DNA of 64,000 nucleotides from JANXMY01 sp965246745 (GCA_965246745.1 OZ251980.1:558001-622000), one strand, 5' to 3'; numbered from the stretch's first letter, positions 17,536 to 25,870 are shown. The notes: generated from the sequence alone by a model not told the origin. Numbers and translations: made by a program.

Positions 17536-18699
17536 CTAAAGCGCCACGGCGCGAGCGCCCTGCGCGGCGCGGCAGGCATAAACCGAGGCCACCGTGCCGG
17601 TGCGCTCTTTGTAGTCGGCAGCCAGAGTCCGGCAGAACTCGTCGGCGGCGTCGGCATAAACCAGGTTGATCGTGCAGCCGCCCCACCCGCCGCCGGTCAT
17701 CTTCGCCCCGAGGCACCCCGGCAGGGCCGCCGCCATTTCCGCCAGCAGGTCCAGCTCCGGCGTCGTGTTTTGGAACAAATCCCGGCACGACGCGTGCCCT
17801 TCCGCCAGCAGCCGCCCCATTGCCGCCGTGTCCCCGCGCTGCGCGGCATCGCGCATTTGCCGCACCCGCCGGTTCTCGCTCAGCACATGCTCCGCCCGGC
17901 GGCGCTGGTTTTCCGGCAGGCCGGCTTTGCCGGCCTCCAGCTCCTCCCATTCCACTTCCCGCAGCAGCGGCTTGCCGAAAAACGCCGCCGCCGCCATGCA
18001 TTCGGCCCGGCGCGTGTTGTAATCGCCGCCGGTCAGCGCATGCTTGACATTCGAGTCGCAGATCACCAGCGCCACATCGTCCCGGCCCATCTTCACCGCC
18101 GAATGCTCCAGCGTCAGGCAGTCCAAAAACAAAAATCCGTCGGCCACGCCGAACACCGACGAAAACTGGTCCAAAATCCCGCACTGCACCCCGACAAACT
18201 CGTTTTCCGCCTGCTGGCAGAGCCGCGCAATCTGCATCGGCCCGGCCTCATAGGGAAACAACTGCTTCAAAAACAGGGCCGCCGCCACTTCCAGCGCCGC
18301 CGACGACGACAAGCCCGCGCCGCCGGGAACATCGCTGTGGATCACCGCCTCGAAGCCGCCGAGGGCGACGCCCTGCCCTTGAAGCTGCGCCACGACCCCC
18401 AGCACATACGACCCCCACGAGTTCTGCGGGTCCCGCCGCAGGTCCGCGAGATTAAACGTCGCCGTGCGCCGAAAATCCGCCGCATGGAGCGTAATCGCGC
18501 TGCCGCCCGTCGCCGTCCCCGCCACAACCGTCGCTTTGTCCAGCGCGGCGGTCAGCACAAACCCGCCGTTGTAATCGGTGTGGTTGCCCATGATCTCCAC
18601 CCGCCCCGGCGCGATTGCCGCCGCCGCCGGCGCTCCGCCGAACTGCCGCGTGTACGCCGCGACTGCGCTGTCTACCAGCCTGCTTTCCTCAGTCATCAT
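17536..18699 (-). CDS. galK: Galactokinase
   Basis: 387-residue GHMP kinase that phosphorylates galactose at C1 in the Leloir pathway. The galactose signature is APGRVEIMGNHTDYNGG (about residues 30-46), the ATP loop is GGAGLSSSAALEVAAAL, and the C-terminal GHMP motif is LGAKMTGGGWGGCTINLV. In most galactokinases the first motif reads GEHTDYN; here Glu39 is replaced by Asn, as in a minority of homologues, so specificity for galactose should be treated with some reserve. Two adjacent ATG codons (18699, 18696) are both possible starts. No other gal gene is nearby. Confidence 0.9.
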   Translation of the reverse strand: MMTEESRLVDSAVAAYTRQFGGAPAAAAIAPGRVEIMGNHTDYNGGFVLTAALDKATVVAGTATGGSAITLHAADFRRTATFNLADLRRDPQNSWGSYVLGVVAQLQGQGVALGGFEAVIHSDVPGGAGLSSSAALEVAAALFLKQLFPYEAGPMQIARLCQQAENEFVGVQCGILDQFSSVFGVADGFLFLDCLTLEHSAVKMGRDDVALVICDSNVKHALTGGDYNTRRAECMAAAAFFGKPLLREVEWEELEAGKAGLPENQRRRAEHVLSENRRVRQMRDAAQRGDTAAMGRLLAEGHASCRDLFQNTTPELDLLAEMAAALPGCLGAKMTGGGWGGCTINLVYADAADEFCRTLAADYKERTGTVASVYACRAAQGARAVAL

Positions 18700-18730
18700 T
18701 TTTTCTTTTCCTTCCGCGCTCCCGGCGGCG

Positions 18731-19180
18731 TCAGCGTGCCAGCGCCTCGTCCAAAAGCGCCAGCGGCAGCCCCGGCACCCGGCGAAAGCCAGTGTCGTTC
18801 GTCAAAAACAAAGCGCACCCGGCCACAAGCGCCGTCGCCGCATGAAGCGCATCCGGCGTCCGCAGTCCGGGAATGTCCGCCCGCAGCCGCGCTGCCTCGC
18901 GCAATATGTCCTGCGTCAGCGGCAGCAGCGTCATGGCAGGCGTTGCCAGCAGCAGCCGCTCATAGGCCGCTTGCAGGCTGCTGTCTTTTCGACGAATCGG
19001 ATGCACCAGCGCTTCCAGCAGTATCAGCTCACTCGAGATGACCTGTACGCTTTGCGACTGCACCTTTTCCCAAAGAGGCCGCAGCAATGGGGCATACGTC
19101 GGGTGCGGTTCTACGGTATAGATGACAACAGGGGTCTCGATATAAATTGTGCCGCCGGACGGCAGTTTTAACTCGCCCAT
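18731..19180 (-). CDS. PIN-domain toxin (VapC-like)
   Basis: 149 residues. The PIN ribonuclease fold is seen in GTIYIETPVVIYTVE, SSELILLEALVHP, ILREAARLRADIPGLRTPDALHAATALVAGCALFLTNDTGFRRV. The first acidic residue, normally Asp in the xxDTxxxI motif, is Glu here (YIET). The remaining acidic residues (Glu in LLEAL, Asp in TPDALH, Asp in TNDTGF) are in place. As a metal-dependent RNase it would be held inactive by the protein encoded one base upstream. No overlap with galK. Confidence 0.85.
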   Translation of the reverse strand: MGELKLPSGGTIYIETPVVIYTVEPHPTYAPLLRPLWEKVQSQSVQVISSELILLEALVHPIRRKDSSLQAAYERLLLATPAMTLLPLTQDILREAARLRADIPGLRTPDALHAATALVAGCALFLTNDTGFRRVPGLPLALLDEALAR

Positions 19181-19181
19181 G

Positions 19182-19439
19182 CTAGTCCCGATCCCAAGAA
19201 TTACGGTCTTCTTGAAGATTGCGCTCGATTTCTTCCCAGGTCGGCGCGGAGCGTGGGCCGGGCGGAAGCGAATCCAAAAACTCCATCAACGACAGCGGCT
19301 TTGTGGCGCTGCCCTTTGACTGAGCGGGCATCGGCGTGACAACCACGCTTACTGTCTCGCCTTCGTCAAGCTCCGGCGTAATAATCTCGACCCGGCGACC
19401 GGGCAAAACGCGCGTCGTGACGCGCAGTGCAGTTTGCAT
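19182..19439 (-). CDS. Antitoxin partner of the PIN toxin
   Basis: 85 residues: an N-terminal beta-rich part (ALRVTTRVLPGRRVEIITPELDEGETVSVVV), probably a small DNA-binding or dimerisation domain, and an acidic C-terminal tail (TWEEIERNLQEDRNSWDRD) of the kind that wraps a toxin. It ends one base before the toxin gene and has GAGAGGA as SD and a TATAAT box (19457-19462, minus strand) upstream, as expected for the first gene of an autoregulated toxin-antitoxin operon. Confidence 0.75.
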   Translation of the reverse strand: MQTALRVTTRVLPGRRVEIITPELDEGETVSVVVTPMPAQSKGSATKPLSLMEFLDSLPPGPRSAPTWEEIERNLQEDRNSWDRD

Positions 19440-19548
19440 CGTGTGTTCCTCTCAGGCCATTATACCGCGCGGAGCCGCGTATCACGGGAGCCGGCGGTAA
19501 ATGCCGCTGTCACGGCGTCACTTGTTAAGCGCAGCAGGGACAGACTGC

Positions 19549-20061
19549 CTACAGCGGCCATTCAAGCTGCGCGGCCTGGCGGGGCGGCTTGGAGCCGCCG
19601 CTGTCTTTCAAGCTCTCGAAATGCGCCGCCGCGCGGCGCTCGAATGCTTCCTGCGCCTGCTGCTTGGCGGCCTCACGCGCGGCGGCTCGGCGCAGGGCTT
19701 CGGCGGCGTTTGCGTCCCGCCGCCGGGCACTGTGCGTCTGCCGGTCCGCTTCGGTCTGCTGCTTGGCGGCGGCGCTTGCCGTCAGGCTGTCGTCCACCGC
19801 CAGCACCCGCCCGAGCGGCAGAGGGTCGCCGGGCCGGCACGACGCGAGGGCCGCCCCCATCGGCGTTTCGAGGCTGACCAGGAGAACGTCATACCCGCCG
19901 ACCGCGACGCACCGCCCGCCCTGCCGATTGACAACGGCGAAGGCTTCTTGTTCGTCCGCCGGGCCAACGAGAAGTACGGTGCGTAGGATTTCGCCGTCGA
20001 AGCCTTGCGGCGGGATGGAGTGCAGAAGGCACTGTTCGATGTCGTTTGGACTAGGCAGCAT
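19549..20061 (-). CDS. Hypothetical protein with charged helical tail
   Basis: 170 residues from an ATG preceded by a strong SD (AAGGAGGAA). The first 90 residues look globular (GEILRTVLLVGPADEQEAFAVVNRQGGRCVAVGGYDVLLVSLETPMGAALASCRPGDPLPLGRVLAV); the part with SLETPMGAALASCRPGD faintly recalls the GreA/GreB C-terminal fold, which I do not claim. The rest (ASAAAKQQTEADRQTHSARRRDANAAEALRRAAAREAAKQQAQEAFERR) is a long Ala/Arg/Gln helix. Opposite-strand frames here lack such features. Confidence 0.6.
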   Translation of the reverse strand: MLPSPNDIEQCLLHSIPPQGFDGEILRTVLLVGPADEQEAFAVVNRQGGRCVAVGGYDVLLVSLETPMGAALASCRPGDPLPLGRVLAVDDSLTASAAAKQQTEADRQTHSARRRDANAAEALRRAAAREAAKQQAQEAFERRAAAHFESLKDSGGSKPPRQAAQLEWPL

Positions 20062-20094
20062 AAGTTCCTCCTTGATATTCTCCGCTGAACCCGG

Positions 20095-20739
20095 TTAAGA
20101 CGCAAGCCGCGCTTTTACACGCAGCAAATTCAGCCCCAGTCCAATGTAAAGCAGGCCCGTGGCCCACTTCAGCCCCTCCTCGCAGCGCGAATTTCGGCGC
20201 AAAACGGTCGTGAAAAATGCGCTGAACACAGCCACCGCCAGAAACCAAGCCGTGTCCTGCGCGACAAACAGCAGGCCGAGAAACAGAAACGGCAGCGGAC
20301 TGTGGGCATCGGCCGGACGAACAAACTGCGGCAGCAGAGCAATAAAGAAGAGGGCAACTTTCGGGTTCAGAATTTGCGTGACCATGCCGTGTCCGAAAAG
20401 GAATCCGGCCCGAACGTCCGCCGCTTCCACAGGCGGGACTTCGGCAGTCACGGCACGCTTTCTAAGCGTTTGAACTCCCTGAAAGACTAAATACGCCGCC
20501 CCGGCGCACTTGATAAGGCTGAACCCAATCTGCGACGCCGCCAGCAGAGCCGACAGCCCGAACGCGACCGCCAGGATGTGGCACACCGTCCCCGCCGCGA
20601 TCCCCAGCACCGACAGCGCTCCCGCCCGCCGCCCCTGCGCGATGCTGCGCCCTAAAACATACAGCGTACTCGGACCCGGTATCACCGTCAGCATCAGGGC
20701 CGTCACCAAAAACACGGCCAGATTGTGCGTCCCAAACAT
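20095..20739 (-). CDS. LysE/RhtB-family amino acid exporter
   Basis: 214 residues with six hydrophobic segments. The N-terminus (LAVFLVTALMLTVIPGPSTLYVLGRSIAQGRRAGALSVLGIAAGTVCHILAVAFGLSALL) carries the PGP and GRRAG pattern of the family, and HGMVTQILNPKVALFFIALLPQF is the conserved middle block. It would sit in the inner membrane and export amino acids or homoserine lactones. SD AAAGGAAG lies 9 bases before the ATG. It lies at the end of the minus-strand cluster headed by the aminotransferase gene. Confidence 0.92.
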   Translation of the reverse strand: MFGTHNLAVFLVTALMLTVIPGPSTLYVLGRSIAQGRRAGALSVLGIAAGTVCHILAVAFGLSALLAASQIGFSLIKCAGAAYLVFQGVQTLRKRAVTAEVPPVEAADVRAGFLFGHGMVTQILNPKVALFFIALLPQFVRPADAHSPLPFLFLGLLFVAQDTAWFLAVAVFSAFFTTVLRRNSRCEEGLKWATGLLYIGLGLNLLRVKARLAS

Positions 20740-20754
20740 GTCTTGAGCTTCCTT

Positions 20755-20931
20755 TCAAAAAGCTCCATTGACGGGCTGCGCGGTGGGAAACGCAGTGGCG
20801 AAGCGGTTCAGGCGGGCCTGCGTGTAGTCAAACTCGTATTCCGGCAGCATGTCATCTGCCATGAGTTGTTCGACCAGCTCATTGGGCAGTGGTTCTTCGC
20901 TGAGCATTTCAGAAAGGGAAATTGTCTCCAT
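20755..20931 (-). CDS. Small antitoxin-like protein (solitary)
   Basis: 58 residues reading METISLSEMLSEEPLPNEL at the N-terminus and PEYEFDYTQARLNRFATAF near the C-terminus. The acidic helix followed by a D-[FY]-[ST]-x-A/G-x-x-N-R-[FY]-A type tail is the recurring C-terminal signature of short antitoxins whose partner is usually a RelE, BrnT or DUF4160 protein. No toxin gene is adjacent: the neighbours are the nucleotidyltransferase (47 bases upstream) and LysE (15 bases downstream). It is either an orphan antitoxin or a remnant. Confidence 0.55.
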   Translation of the reverse strand: METISLSEMLSEEPLPNELVEQLMADDMLPEYEFDYTQARLNRFATAFPTAQPVNGAF

Positions 20932-20977
20932 AGGCTTTGCATCCCCGGCGCATCGCGTTCTACGCTTTCAAGAAAGC

Positions 20978-21715
20978 TCATACAACAGCATATTCGGCGT
21001 TGATGGCGGCGTAGTCTTCGGGGGTGCCGACATCGCGCCATTTGCCTTCTAAGGCGATGCCTTTGGTGGGGTGGCTGTCGTTGATCAGGGCGGTGATGGC
21101 GTCGGGCAGCTCGTACTCGCCGCGTGCGGACGGGACGATTTTGGAGGTGTACTCAAAGATCAGCGGGTCAAAGATAAAGAGTCCGGCGTTGTTCCAGTGG
21201 GTTGTCGCGGTGCCTTTGGGGGGCTTTTCCTGAATACGCTCGATGCGGTTGTCGGCATCCAAGTAAACCGCTGCGCCGGCCCAGGGGTCTTCGACCCAGT
21301 TGAGGCCGACATAGGTTTTAATTGTGGATGTCCCGTGGTTCGCGCTGAACTCTTGGGCGAAGCGCCCGTAGTTCACGGGGTCAAGCATGATGTCGCCGTA
21401 GGTCATCAAGAACGGCGCGTCGGACAGGGCGGACGACGCCGTGTTGACGGCGTCGCCGACTCCGCGCGGAACGTCCTGCGGGACATACTGCACTTTCCAG
21501 CCCCATTTCGAGCCGTTGCCGAGGTAGCCTTCCAAAATCTCGGCTTTGTAGCCGGTGATTAGGACAAACTCGCGGATCGGGGTCGTCTCGGCAATCGCCG
21601 TCATGATCCGCTCGATCATTGGGACCCCGCCGATGGGGATCATCGGCTTGGGCTGATGGGCCGTGAGCGGGCCGAGGCGGGTGCCGCGTCCGGCGGCAAG
21701 AAGCAGCGCTTTCAT
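20978..21715 (-). CDS. Nucleotidyltransferase (sugar-1-phosphate NTP transferase)
   Basis: 245 residues from an ATG at 21715 with GGAG 8 bases upstream. The N-terminal KALLLAAGRGTRLGPLTAHQPKPMIPIGGVPMIERI is the GxGTRL nucleotide-binding motif with the PKPM block of glucose-1-phosphate thymidylyl/uridylyl/guanylyltransferases. FLMTYGDIMLDP supplies the metal-binding Asp, and GLFIFDPLIFEYT and EGKWRDVGTPEDYAAIN (sugar-site Asp) are also present. There is no C-terminal left-handed helix or acyltransferase domain. It activates a sugar phosphate for glycan synthesis; the base and sugar are undetermined. Confidence 0.88.
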   Translation of the reverse strand: MKALLLAAGRGTRLGPLTAHQPKPMIPIGGVPMIERIMTAIAETTPIREFVLITGYKAEILEGYLGNGSKWGWKVQYVPQDVPRGVGDAVNTASSALSDAPFLMTYGDIMLDPVNYGRFAQEFSANHGTSTIKTYVGLNWVEDPWAGAAVYLDADNRIERIQEKPPKGTATTHWNNAGLFIFDPLIFEYTSKIVPSARGEYELPDAITALINDSHPTKGIALEGKWRDVGTPEDYAAINAEYAVV

Positions 21716-21737
21716 AGATGGCTCCAATGGGACAGAA

Positions 21738-22532
21738 TTACATTCGGGCATATTTCAGCGCGTCGGCGCAGGAGCACTCACGCTCCGGCGGCAGCGTCGC
21801 CAGCATTGTCTTCAGCACGCGCTTGACATTTTCGGTGTTCTGCGCGAGCACGGCGAGCACATCATGCGCCTGCACCGCGCCGGTGTCCGAAACCAGCCCG
21901 GCGTCGTAGTCGGTGACAAGCGAAAGCGTCACATAGCAGAGTTCCAATTCCCGCGCGAGAATGACTTCGGGGTACTGGGTCATAGAAACGATGTCCCAGC
22001 CCATGCGCGTAAACCAGCGGCTTTCGGCGCGGCTGGAAAAGCGCGGGCCGCCGATGACGACGACCGTTCCCGCCTCATGCACCGGAACGGCGTTTTGCCG
22101 GGCAGCCTCAATCGCCACTCGGCGCAGTTGGGGGCAGTAAGCATCCGCCGACGACACATGGACGACTTCCGGGCCGTCCAAGAACGTGTCGGCGCGGCCG
22201 CTCGTGCGGTCCACAAACTGATCGTTGATTACCAAATCGCCCGGCTTGATCTGCGCCTGCAAAGAGCCGACCGCACTCGGAGCTAAAATCCGCGTGATGC
22301 CCAGGCTTTTGAATGCCCACAGATTGGCCCGGTACGGCACTTTGTGCGGCGGCAGAGTGTGGCCTTTGCCGTGCCGGGGCAGAAACGCGACCCGGCGTCC
22401 GGCAGCGGTCATCAAGGCGATGGGGGCGCTCGGGGGGCCGTAGGGCGTGTCCACCGTGATTTCCTCGACGCCGCCCTCGGCGAACTCATAAAAGCCGCTG
22501 CCGCCGAAAATGCCGATTTCCGCGTGGTTCAT
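21738..22532 (-). CDS. mtnP: S-methyl-5'-thioadenosine phosphorylase
   Basis: 264-residue purine nucleoside phosphorylase family enzyme of methionine salvage: methylthioadenosine plus phosphate gives adenine and methylthioribose-1-phosphate. Phosphate and purine-site blocks are visible: EIGIFGGSGFYEF, VAFLPRHGKGHTLPPHKVPYRANLWAFKSLG, GDLVINDQFVDRTSGR, GGPRFSSRAES and SMTQYPEVILARELELCY followed by VTDYDAG. The start overlaps the rnc stop by 4 bases (ATGA), so expression is coupled to RNase III. Confidence 0.94.
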   Translation of the reverse strand: MNHAEIGIFGGSGFYEFAEGGVEEITVDTPYGPPSAPIALMTAAGRRVAFLPRHGKGHTLPPHKVPYRANLWAFKSLGITRILAPSAVGSLQAQIKPGDLVINDQFVDRTSGRADTFLDGPEVVHVSSADAYCPQLRRVAIEAARQNAVPVHEAGTVVVIGGPRFSSRAESRWFTRMGWDIVSMTQYPEVILARELELCYVTLSLVTDYDAGLVSDTGAVQAHDVLAVLAQNTENVKRVLKTMLATLPPERECSCADALKYARM

Positions 22533-23179
22533 AGTGACTTCAGTGCCGCCGCCGCTGCCGCCTGCTGGGCTTCTTTTTTGGTTTTCCCCGTGCCCGAGCC
22601 GGCAACACTGCCGTCCAGCAGAACGTCCAGGGTAAACGTTCTGTCATGCGGCCTGCCGCGCTCCCCCGTCACCACATACACCGGCGAGGGCAGATGCGCG
22701 GCCTGCCGCAGCTCCTGCAAAACCGTTTTCGGGTCGCGCCAGTCGCGCTCGGCTTGGACAACTTCAATCTCGGGGGCAAGCGCCGTGAGAATAAACTCGC
22801 GGGCGCTATTGTATCCGCTTTCGCGGTAGATCACGGCAACCAGGGCTTCAAACGCATCGGCGATGATAGACGCCCGGTTGCGCCCGCCCATCTGCTCCTC
22901 GGTGCGGCCGAGCTTGATCTGCGACGTTAAATCCAGCCGCCGGGCGGCGGCGGCCAGGGCGTCTTTGCAGACAATCAGCGCTTTGGCTTTTGCCAGCTCC
23001 CCCTCCCCGCGCGTCGGAAACCGGCTGTACAAATACTCGACCACGACCAGCCCGAGCACCGAGTCGCCGAGAAACTCCAGCCGCTCGTTGGAGTCGAGCG
23101 TGCGGTCCGGCACCAGCGACTTATGAGTCAGCGCCTGCTTCAAGGCCGCTTTGTCTTTGATCGGCAGCGGCGCAGGCAT
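22529..23179 (-). CDS. rnc: Ribonuclease III
   Basis: 216 residues. The RNase III signature NERLEFLGDSVLGLVV carries the catalytic Glu and Asp, and DAFEALVAVIYRESGY supplies the second acidic set. A double-stranded RNA-binding domain fills the C-terminal third (PKTVLQELRQ, PVYVVTGERGRPHDRTFTLDVLLDGSVAGSGTGKTKKEAQQAAAAAAL). It processes rRNA precursors and other duplex RNA. The ATG at 23179 is chosen because it gives the normal N-terminus; the frame upstream overlaps the aminotransferase. Only 1 base separates it from the upstream stop codon. Confidence 0.96.
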   Translation of the reverse strand: MPAPLPIKDKAALKQALTHKSLVPDRTLDSNERLEFLGDSVLGLVVVEYLYSRFPTRGEGELAKAKALIVCKDALAAAARRLDLTSQIKLGRTEEQMGGRNRASIIADAFEALVAVIYRESGYNSAREFILTALAPEIEVVQAERDWRDPKTVLQELRQAAHLPSPVYVVTGERGRPHDRTFTLDVLLDGSVAGSGTGKTKKEAQQAAAAAALKSL

Positions 23180-23180
23180 T

Positions 23181-24410
23181 TTACTCCAATGCCGCCACCG
23201 CATCGGCGATGCGGGCGAGGCCCATTTGAATGCTCGCCATCGAAGTGGCATACGACAAGCGGATATTGCCGTCGGCCCCGAAGCCCGATCCCGGAATCAC
23301 CGCGACTTCGTATTTTTCCAGCAGGTACGCCGCGAAATCGTCGGAGCCGCCCAGGGTGCGCGGACTGTCGCCGTCAGGAGTCCAGTTTTTGCCGTACAGC
23401 GCGGAAACGTTCGGAAACACATAAAACGCCCCGCCGGGGATCGCGCACTCGACGCCGGGAATGGCGTTCAAGGCCGGCACGATAAAATCGCGCCGCTCCT
23501 GAAACGCCCGGCGCATCGTCTCGACCGACTCCTGCGGGCCGTTCAAGGCTTCCACCCCCGCCGCCTGTGTGATGGAAGTCGGGTTGGATGTGCTCTGGTC
23601 CTGGATTTTAGACATCGCGGCGACAATATCCAAATCTGCCGCCGCGTAGCCGAGTCGCCACCCGGTCATGGAATGGGCTTTGGAGAAACCGTTGATCGTG
23701 ATCGTCAGCTTTTTGATGTCCTCGCTCAGCGATGCCGGGGACACAAATTCGCTGCCCGAATACAAAATCTTTTCGTAAATCTCGTCGGACATCAAATAAA
23801 TGCCGCGTCCGGCGCACAGCTCGGCGATCTCGCGCAGCGCCTGGGGGGTGTAAACCGCGCCGGTCGGGTTCGACGGCGAATTGACAACCACGATCTTGGT
23901 CTGCGGGGAAAGCACGGCCTCGATCTGCGCCGCCGTCGTCAAAAAATTCGTGCGTTCGTCGGCGGTGACAATCACAGGCGTCCCGCCGGCCAGCTTGACC
24001 TGCTCGGGGTAGGACACCCAGTACGGCGCGGGGATGACCACTTCGTCGCCGGGGCCGATCATCGCCTGCATCAGATTATAAATCGAGTGCTTCGCGCCGC
24101 AGGAAACAATCACCTCGTTGCGCGAATAGGTCAGCCCGTTGTCCCGCTTCAGCTTGGCGAGAATCGCGTCTTTGAGCGCGGCGGTGCCGCTCGACGGCGT
24201 GTATTTGGTGTCGCCTTTGGCCAGCGCAGCCACAGCGGCATCTTTGACATTTTGGGGGGTGTCAAAGTCCGGCTCCCCCGCGCCGAACGACACGACATCT
24301 TTGCCGGCGGCTTTCAGCGCATTGGCTTTGGCGGTGATGGCGAGCGTCGGCGACGGAGCGGCGTTCAGGGCACGCTGGGACAGCATTCGCTGCTGGGACG
24401 GCGTTGTCAT
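23181..24410 (-). CDS. Pyridoxal-phosphate aspartate aminotransferase (class I)
   Basis: 409 residues. Fold type I aminotransferase: VVSFGAGEPDFDTPQNVKDAA at the N-terminus, VNSPSNPTGAVYTPQALREIA (PLP/carboxylate binding Asn), YLMSDEIYEKILY, and the Schiff-base lysine in INGFSKAHSMTGWRLGYAAA; the C-terminal Arg is in GFGADGNIRLSYA. The order of motifs fits the Igamma group, which accepts aspartate and often prephenate. It is the first gene of the minus-strand operon with rnc and mtnP; GAGGATT lies upstream of the ATG, and a TACAAT box further out. Confidence 0.93.
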   Translation of the reverse strand: MTTPSQQRMLSQRALNAAPSPTLAITAKANALKAAGKDVVSFGAGEPDFDTPQNVKDAAVAALAKGDTKYTPSSGTAALKDAILAKLKRDNGLTYSRNEVIVSCGAKHSIYNLMQAMIGPGDEVVIPAPYWVSYPEQVKLAGGTPVIVTADERTNFLTTAAQIEAVLSPQTKIVVVNSPSNPTGAVYTPQALREIAELCAGRGIYLMSDEIYEKILYSGSEFVSPASLSEDIKKLTITINGFSKAHSMTGWRLGYAAADLDIVAAMSKIQDQSTSNPTSITQAAGVEALNGPQESVETMRRAFQERRDFIVPALNAIPGVECAIPGGAFYVFPNVSALYGKNWTPDGDSPRTLGGSDDFAAYLLEKYEVAVIPGSGFGADGNIRLSYATSMASIQMGLARIADAVAALE

Positions 24411-24509
24411 AGGCGTTCAATCCTCACAAAGTAGTGCGGCTATTGTAGCCGAAGGGGCTTTCGGAAGTCAAGGCAGGATTGAAGCAGGGCGGGATTGAAG
24501 CACAGACGG

Positions 24510-25223
24510 TCAGCCGACAATCTGTTTAAGCATGTCGGGGCTGGAGGTGACAATGCCGTCTACCCGGCAGACATGGTGCATGCGGCGCATGTCTTCGGAC
24601 AGCTCAACCCCATCGGCGTAGACAATCATGTCGCGGCTGTGAAAAATTTTCACCACTTCCGGCGTCAGCAGCCGGTGATGCCAGACCACCGCTTCGGTGT
24701 CCAGGGCCAGCAAAAACCCGGAAGTGACTTGGGCGCGGTCGTCCATATCCAGGCTGCACGCCAGCGGCAGGCGCGGGTCCAGGCCGCGCAGAATACGCCG
24801 GGATGTTTCCCCGGCTCCGGCAATCAAAAGATGCGCCGGCGGAAACTGAGATTTGCGGACGGCGCGGGCCAGCAGCCCTTCCGCGCCGGGTTCCTTGAAA
24901 TCCAGCATCAAGCCGACCCCAATTTTCTGCGCCAGGGTCAAAACCTCGTCCAGCGTCAGCAGTGTGCGGCCCCAGTCGCCGCCGTTTTGCCGCCACTGAG
25001 TCAAAGAGCGGTCCCGCAGCGGCACTTCCGCGCCGTCCAGCAGATGCACGTTTTCCTGCTCGACAACAAGGGCATCATCACGGGTGCAGCGCACGTCCAC
25101 TTCCAGCATCTGCGCCCCCACCTCAACGGCCCGCAGAAGCGACGCCCGCGTGTTGCCCGGCGGCTCCAAAAGCGGAGCGCCGCGCCGGCCCACAATGGAA
25201 AACGCTTGCAGTTCAGTGGCCAT
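24510..25223 (-). CDS. GDPD-fold protein lacking the catalytic histidines
   Basis: 237 residues in the glycerophosphodiester phosphodiesterase barrel family, starting at the ATG at 25223. The order of motifs is clear, but the active site is changed: the usual HRG reads GRRG, PENT reads PGNT, and the second VxHD reads VEQE. Thus both catalytic His residues and the metal-binding Glu of the first loop are replaced, while EVDVRCTRD and LMLDFKEP remain. It is therefore probably a pseudoenzyme with a binding or regulatory role, or acts on something other than glycerophosphodiesters. No signal peptide. A terminator of the HNH gene separates it from upstream. Confidence 0.75.
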   Translation of the reverse strand: MATELQAFSIVGRRGAPLLEPPGNTRASLLRAVEVGAQMLEVDVRCTRDDALVVEQENVHLLDGAEVPLRDRSLTQWRQNGGDWGRTLLTLDEVLTLAQKIGVGLMLDFKEPGAEGLLARAVRKSQFPPAHLLIAGAGETSRRILRGLDPRLPLACSLDMDDRAQVTSGFLLALDTEAVVWHHRLLTPEVVKIFHSRDMIVYADGVELSEDMRRMHHVCRVDGIVTSSPDMLKQIVG

Positions 25224-25254
25224 AGAATTTGTCGGGACAGAAGAAAAACACAGA

Positions 25255-25280
25255 AGAAAAGGGAGAGCATCTGCTCTCCC
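25255..25280 (-). terminator. Terminator of the HNH gene
   Basis: On the minus strand a perfect stem GGGAGAGCA/TGCTCTCCC with a 2-base loop is followed by TTTTCTT. It lies just after the HNH stop codon. Confidence 0.9.
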
Positions 25281-25290
25281 TCTCACTAAG

Positions 25291-25770
25291 CTAAAACTCT
25301 GTGTCCTCGCACGAATACAGCCCGCGCAGCAACTCTTCCAGTTCGCGGTGGCAATTTGCACAATACAAAGCGCATTTATCCGCTTCCGCCAGCACGACCG
25401 GCCAGCGTTTCAGAAGATTTTCCTTGCTCAACGGAAACTCTTTTTGCTCCGGGTCGCGATGGTGGAACTCTAGCGCGGCAATGCACTTGCGGTAGCCGCA
25501 CGCCATACACTGTCCGCCGAGCAACGCAACCAATCGTTCTTTGCGCTCACGCCGTTCCCGTTCTTGGTACTTGCGAAACTTTTCCGCCGGGTCGGAGCGC
25601 GGCAAGGTCAGATTACGCGTGTTGTGCGCCCCAAACGGAGAGCAATCCAAGCAAAACTTTCGGTTTTTCAGGTTGCGCCGTTTGCCGTCAATCACACACG
25701 CAAAAGGAATGATCTGACCGCAAGCGCAGGTTCGCGTATTAATGGACATCCGTATCCAATCTGCTTTCAT
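25291..25770 (-). CDS. HNH-type endonuclease-like zinc protein
   Basis: 159 residues. An N-terminal CxC...CxxC set (CACGQII, FCLDCSPFG) is followed by a basic helix (KFRKYQERERRERKERLVALL) and an HNH core: CMACGYRKCIAALEFHHRDP, then CALYCANCHRELEEL. The paired CxxC knuckles and the HH/H residues are those of the compact HNH nucleases found in mobile elements and restriction systems. The gene lies directly 3' of tRNA-Phe. AGGGAT upstream of the ATG at 25770 can act as SD. Target and role are unknown. Confidence 0.8.
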   Translation of the reverse strand: MKADWIRMSINTRTCACGQIIPFACVIDGKRRNLKNRKFCLDCSPFGAHNTRNLTLPRSDPAEKFRKYQERERRERKERLVALLGGQCMACGYRKCIAALEFHHRDPEQKEFPLSKENLLKRWPVVLAEADKCALYCANCHRELEELLRGLYSCEDTEF

Positions 25771-25796
25771 ATCCCTGAGTACACTCAGCTTTAATA

Positions 25797-25870
25797 TGCC
25801 GCCTGCCGGACTTGAACCAGCGACACCTCAATTTTCAGTCGAGTGCTCTACCAGGCTGAGCTAAGGCGGC
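25797..25870 (-). tRNA. tRNA-Phe (GAA)
   Basis: 74 bases on the minus strand: acceptor GCCGCCT/AGGCGGC with discriminator A, D-stem GCTC/GAGC, anticodon stem CTCGA/TTGAG with loop CTGAAAA (anticodon GAA), T-stem GCTGG/CCGGC with TTCAAGT. CCA is not encoded. Confidence 0.96.

Noticed and set aside
17317..19041. 574-residue plus-strand open frame
   Set aside because: It is an Arg/Pro/Ala-rich shadow of galK and the PIN gene; its translation has no domain features, and the minus-strand genes have clear motifs.
19434..19986. Plus-strand frames opposite the 170-residue hypothetical gene
   Set aside because: They lack a ribosome binding site and have Arg/Pro-rich shadow composition, while the minus-strand gene has a strong SD.
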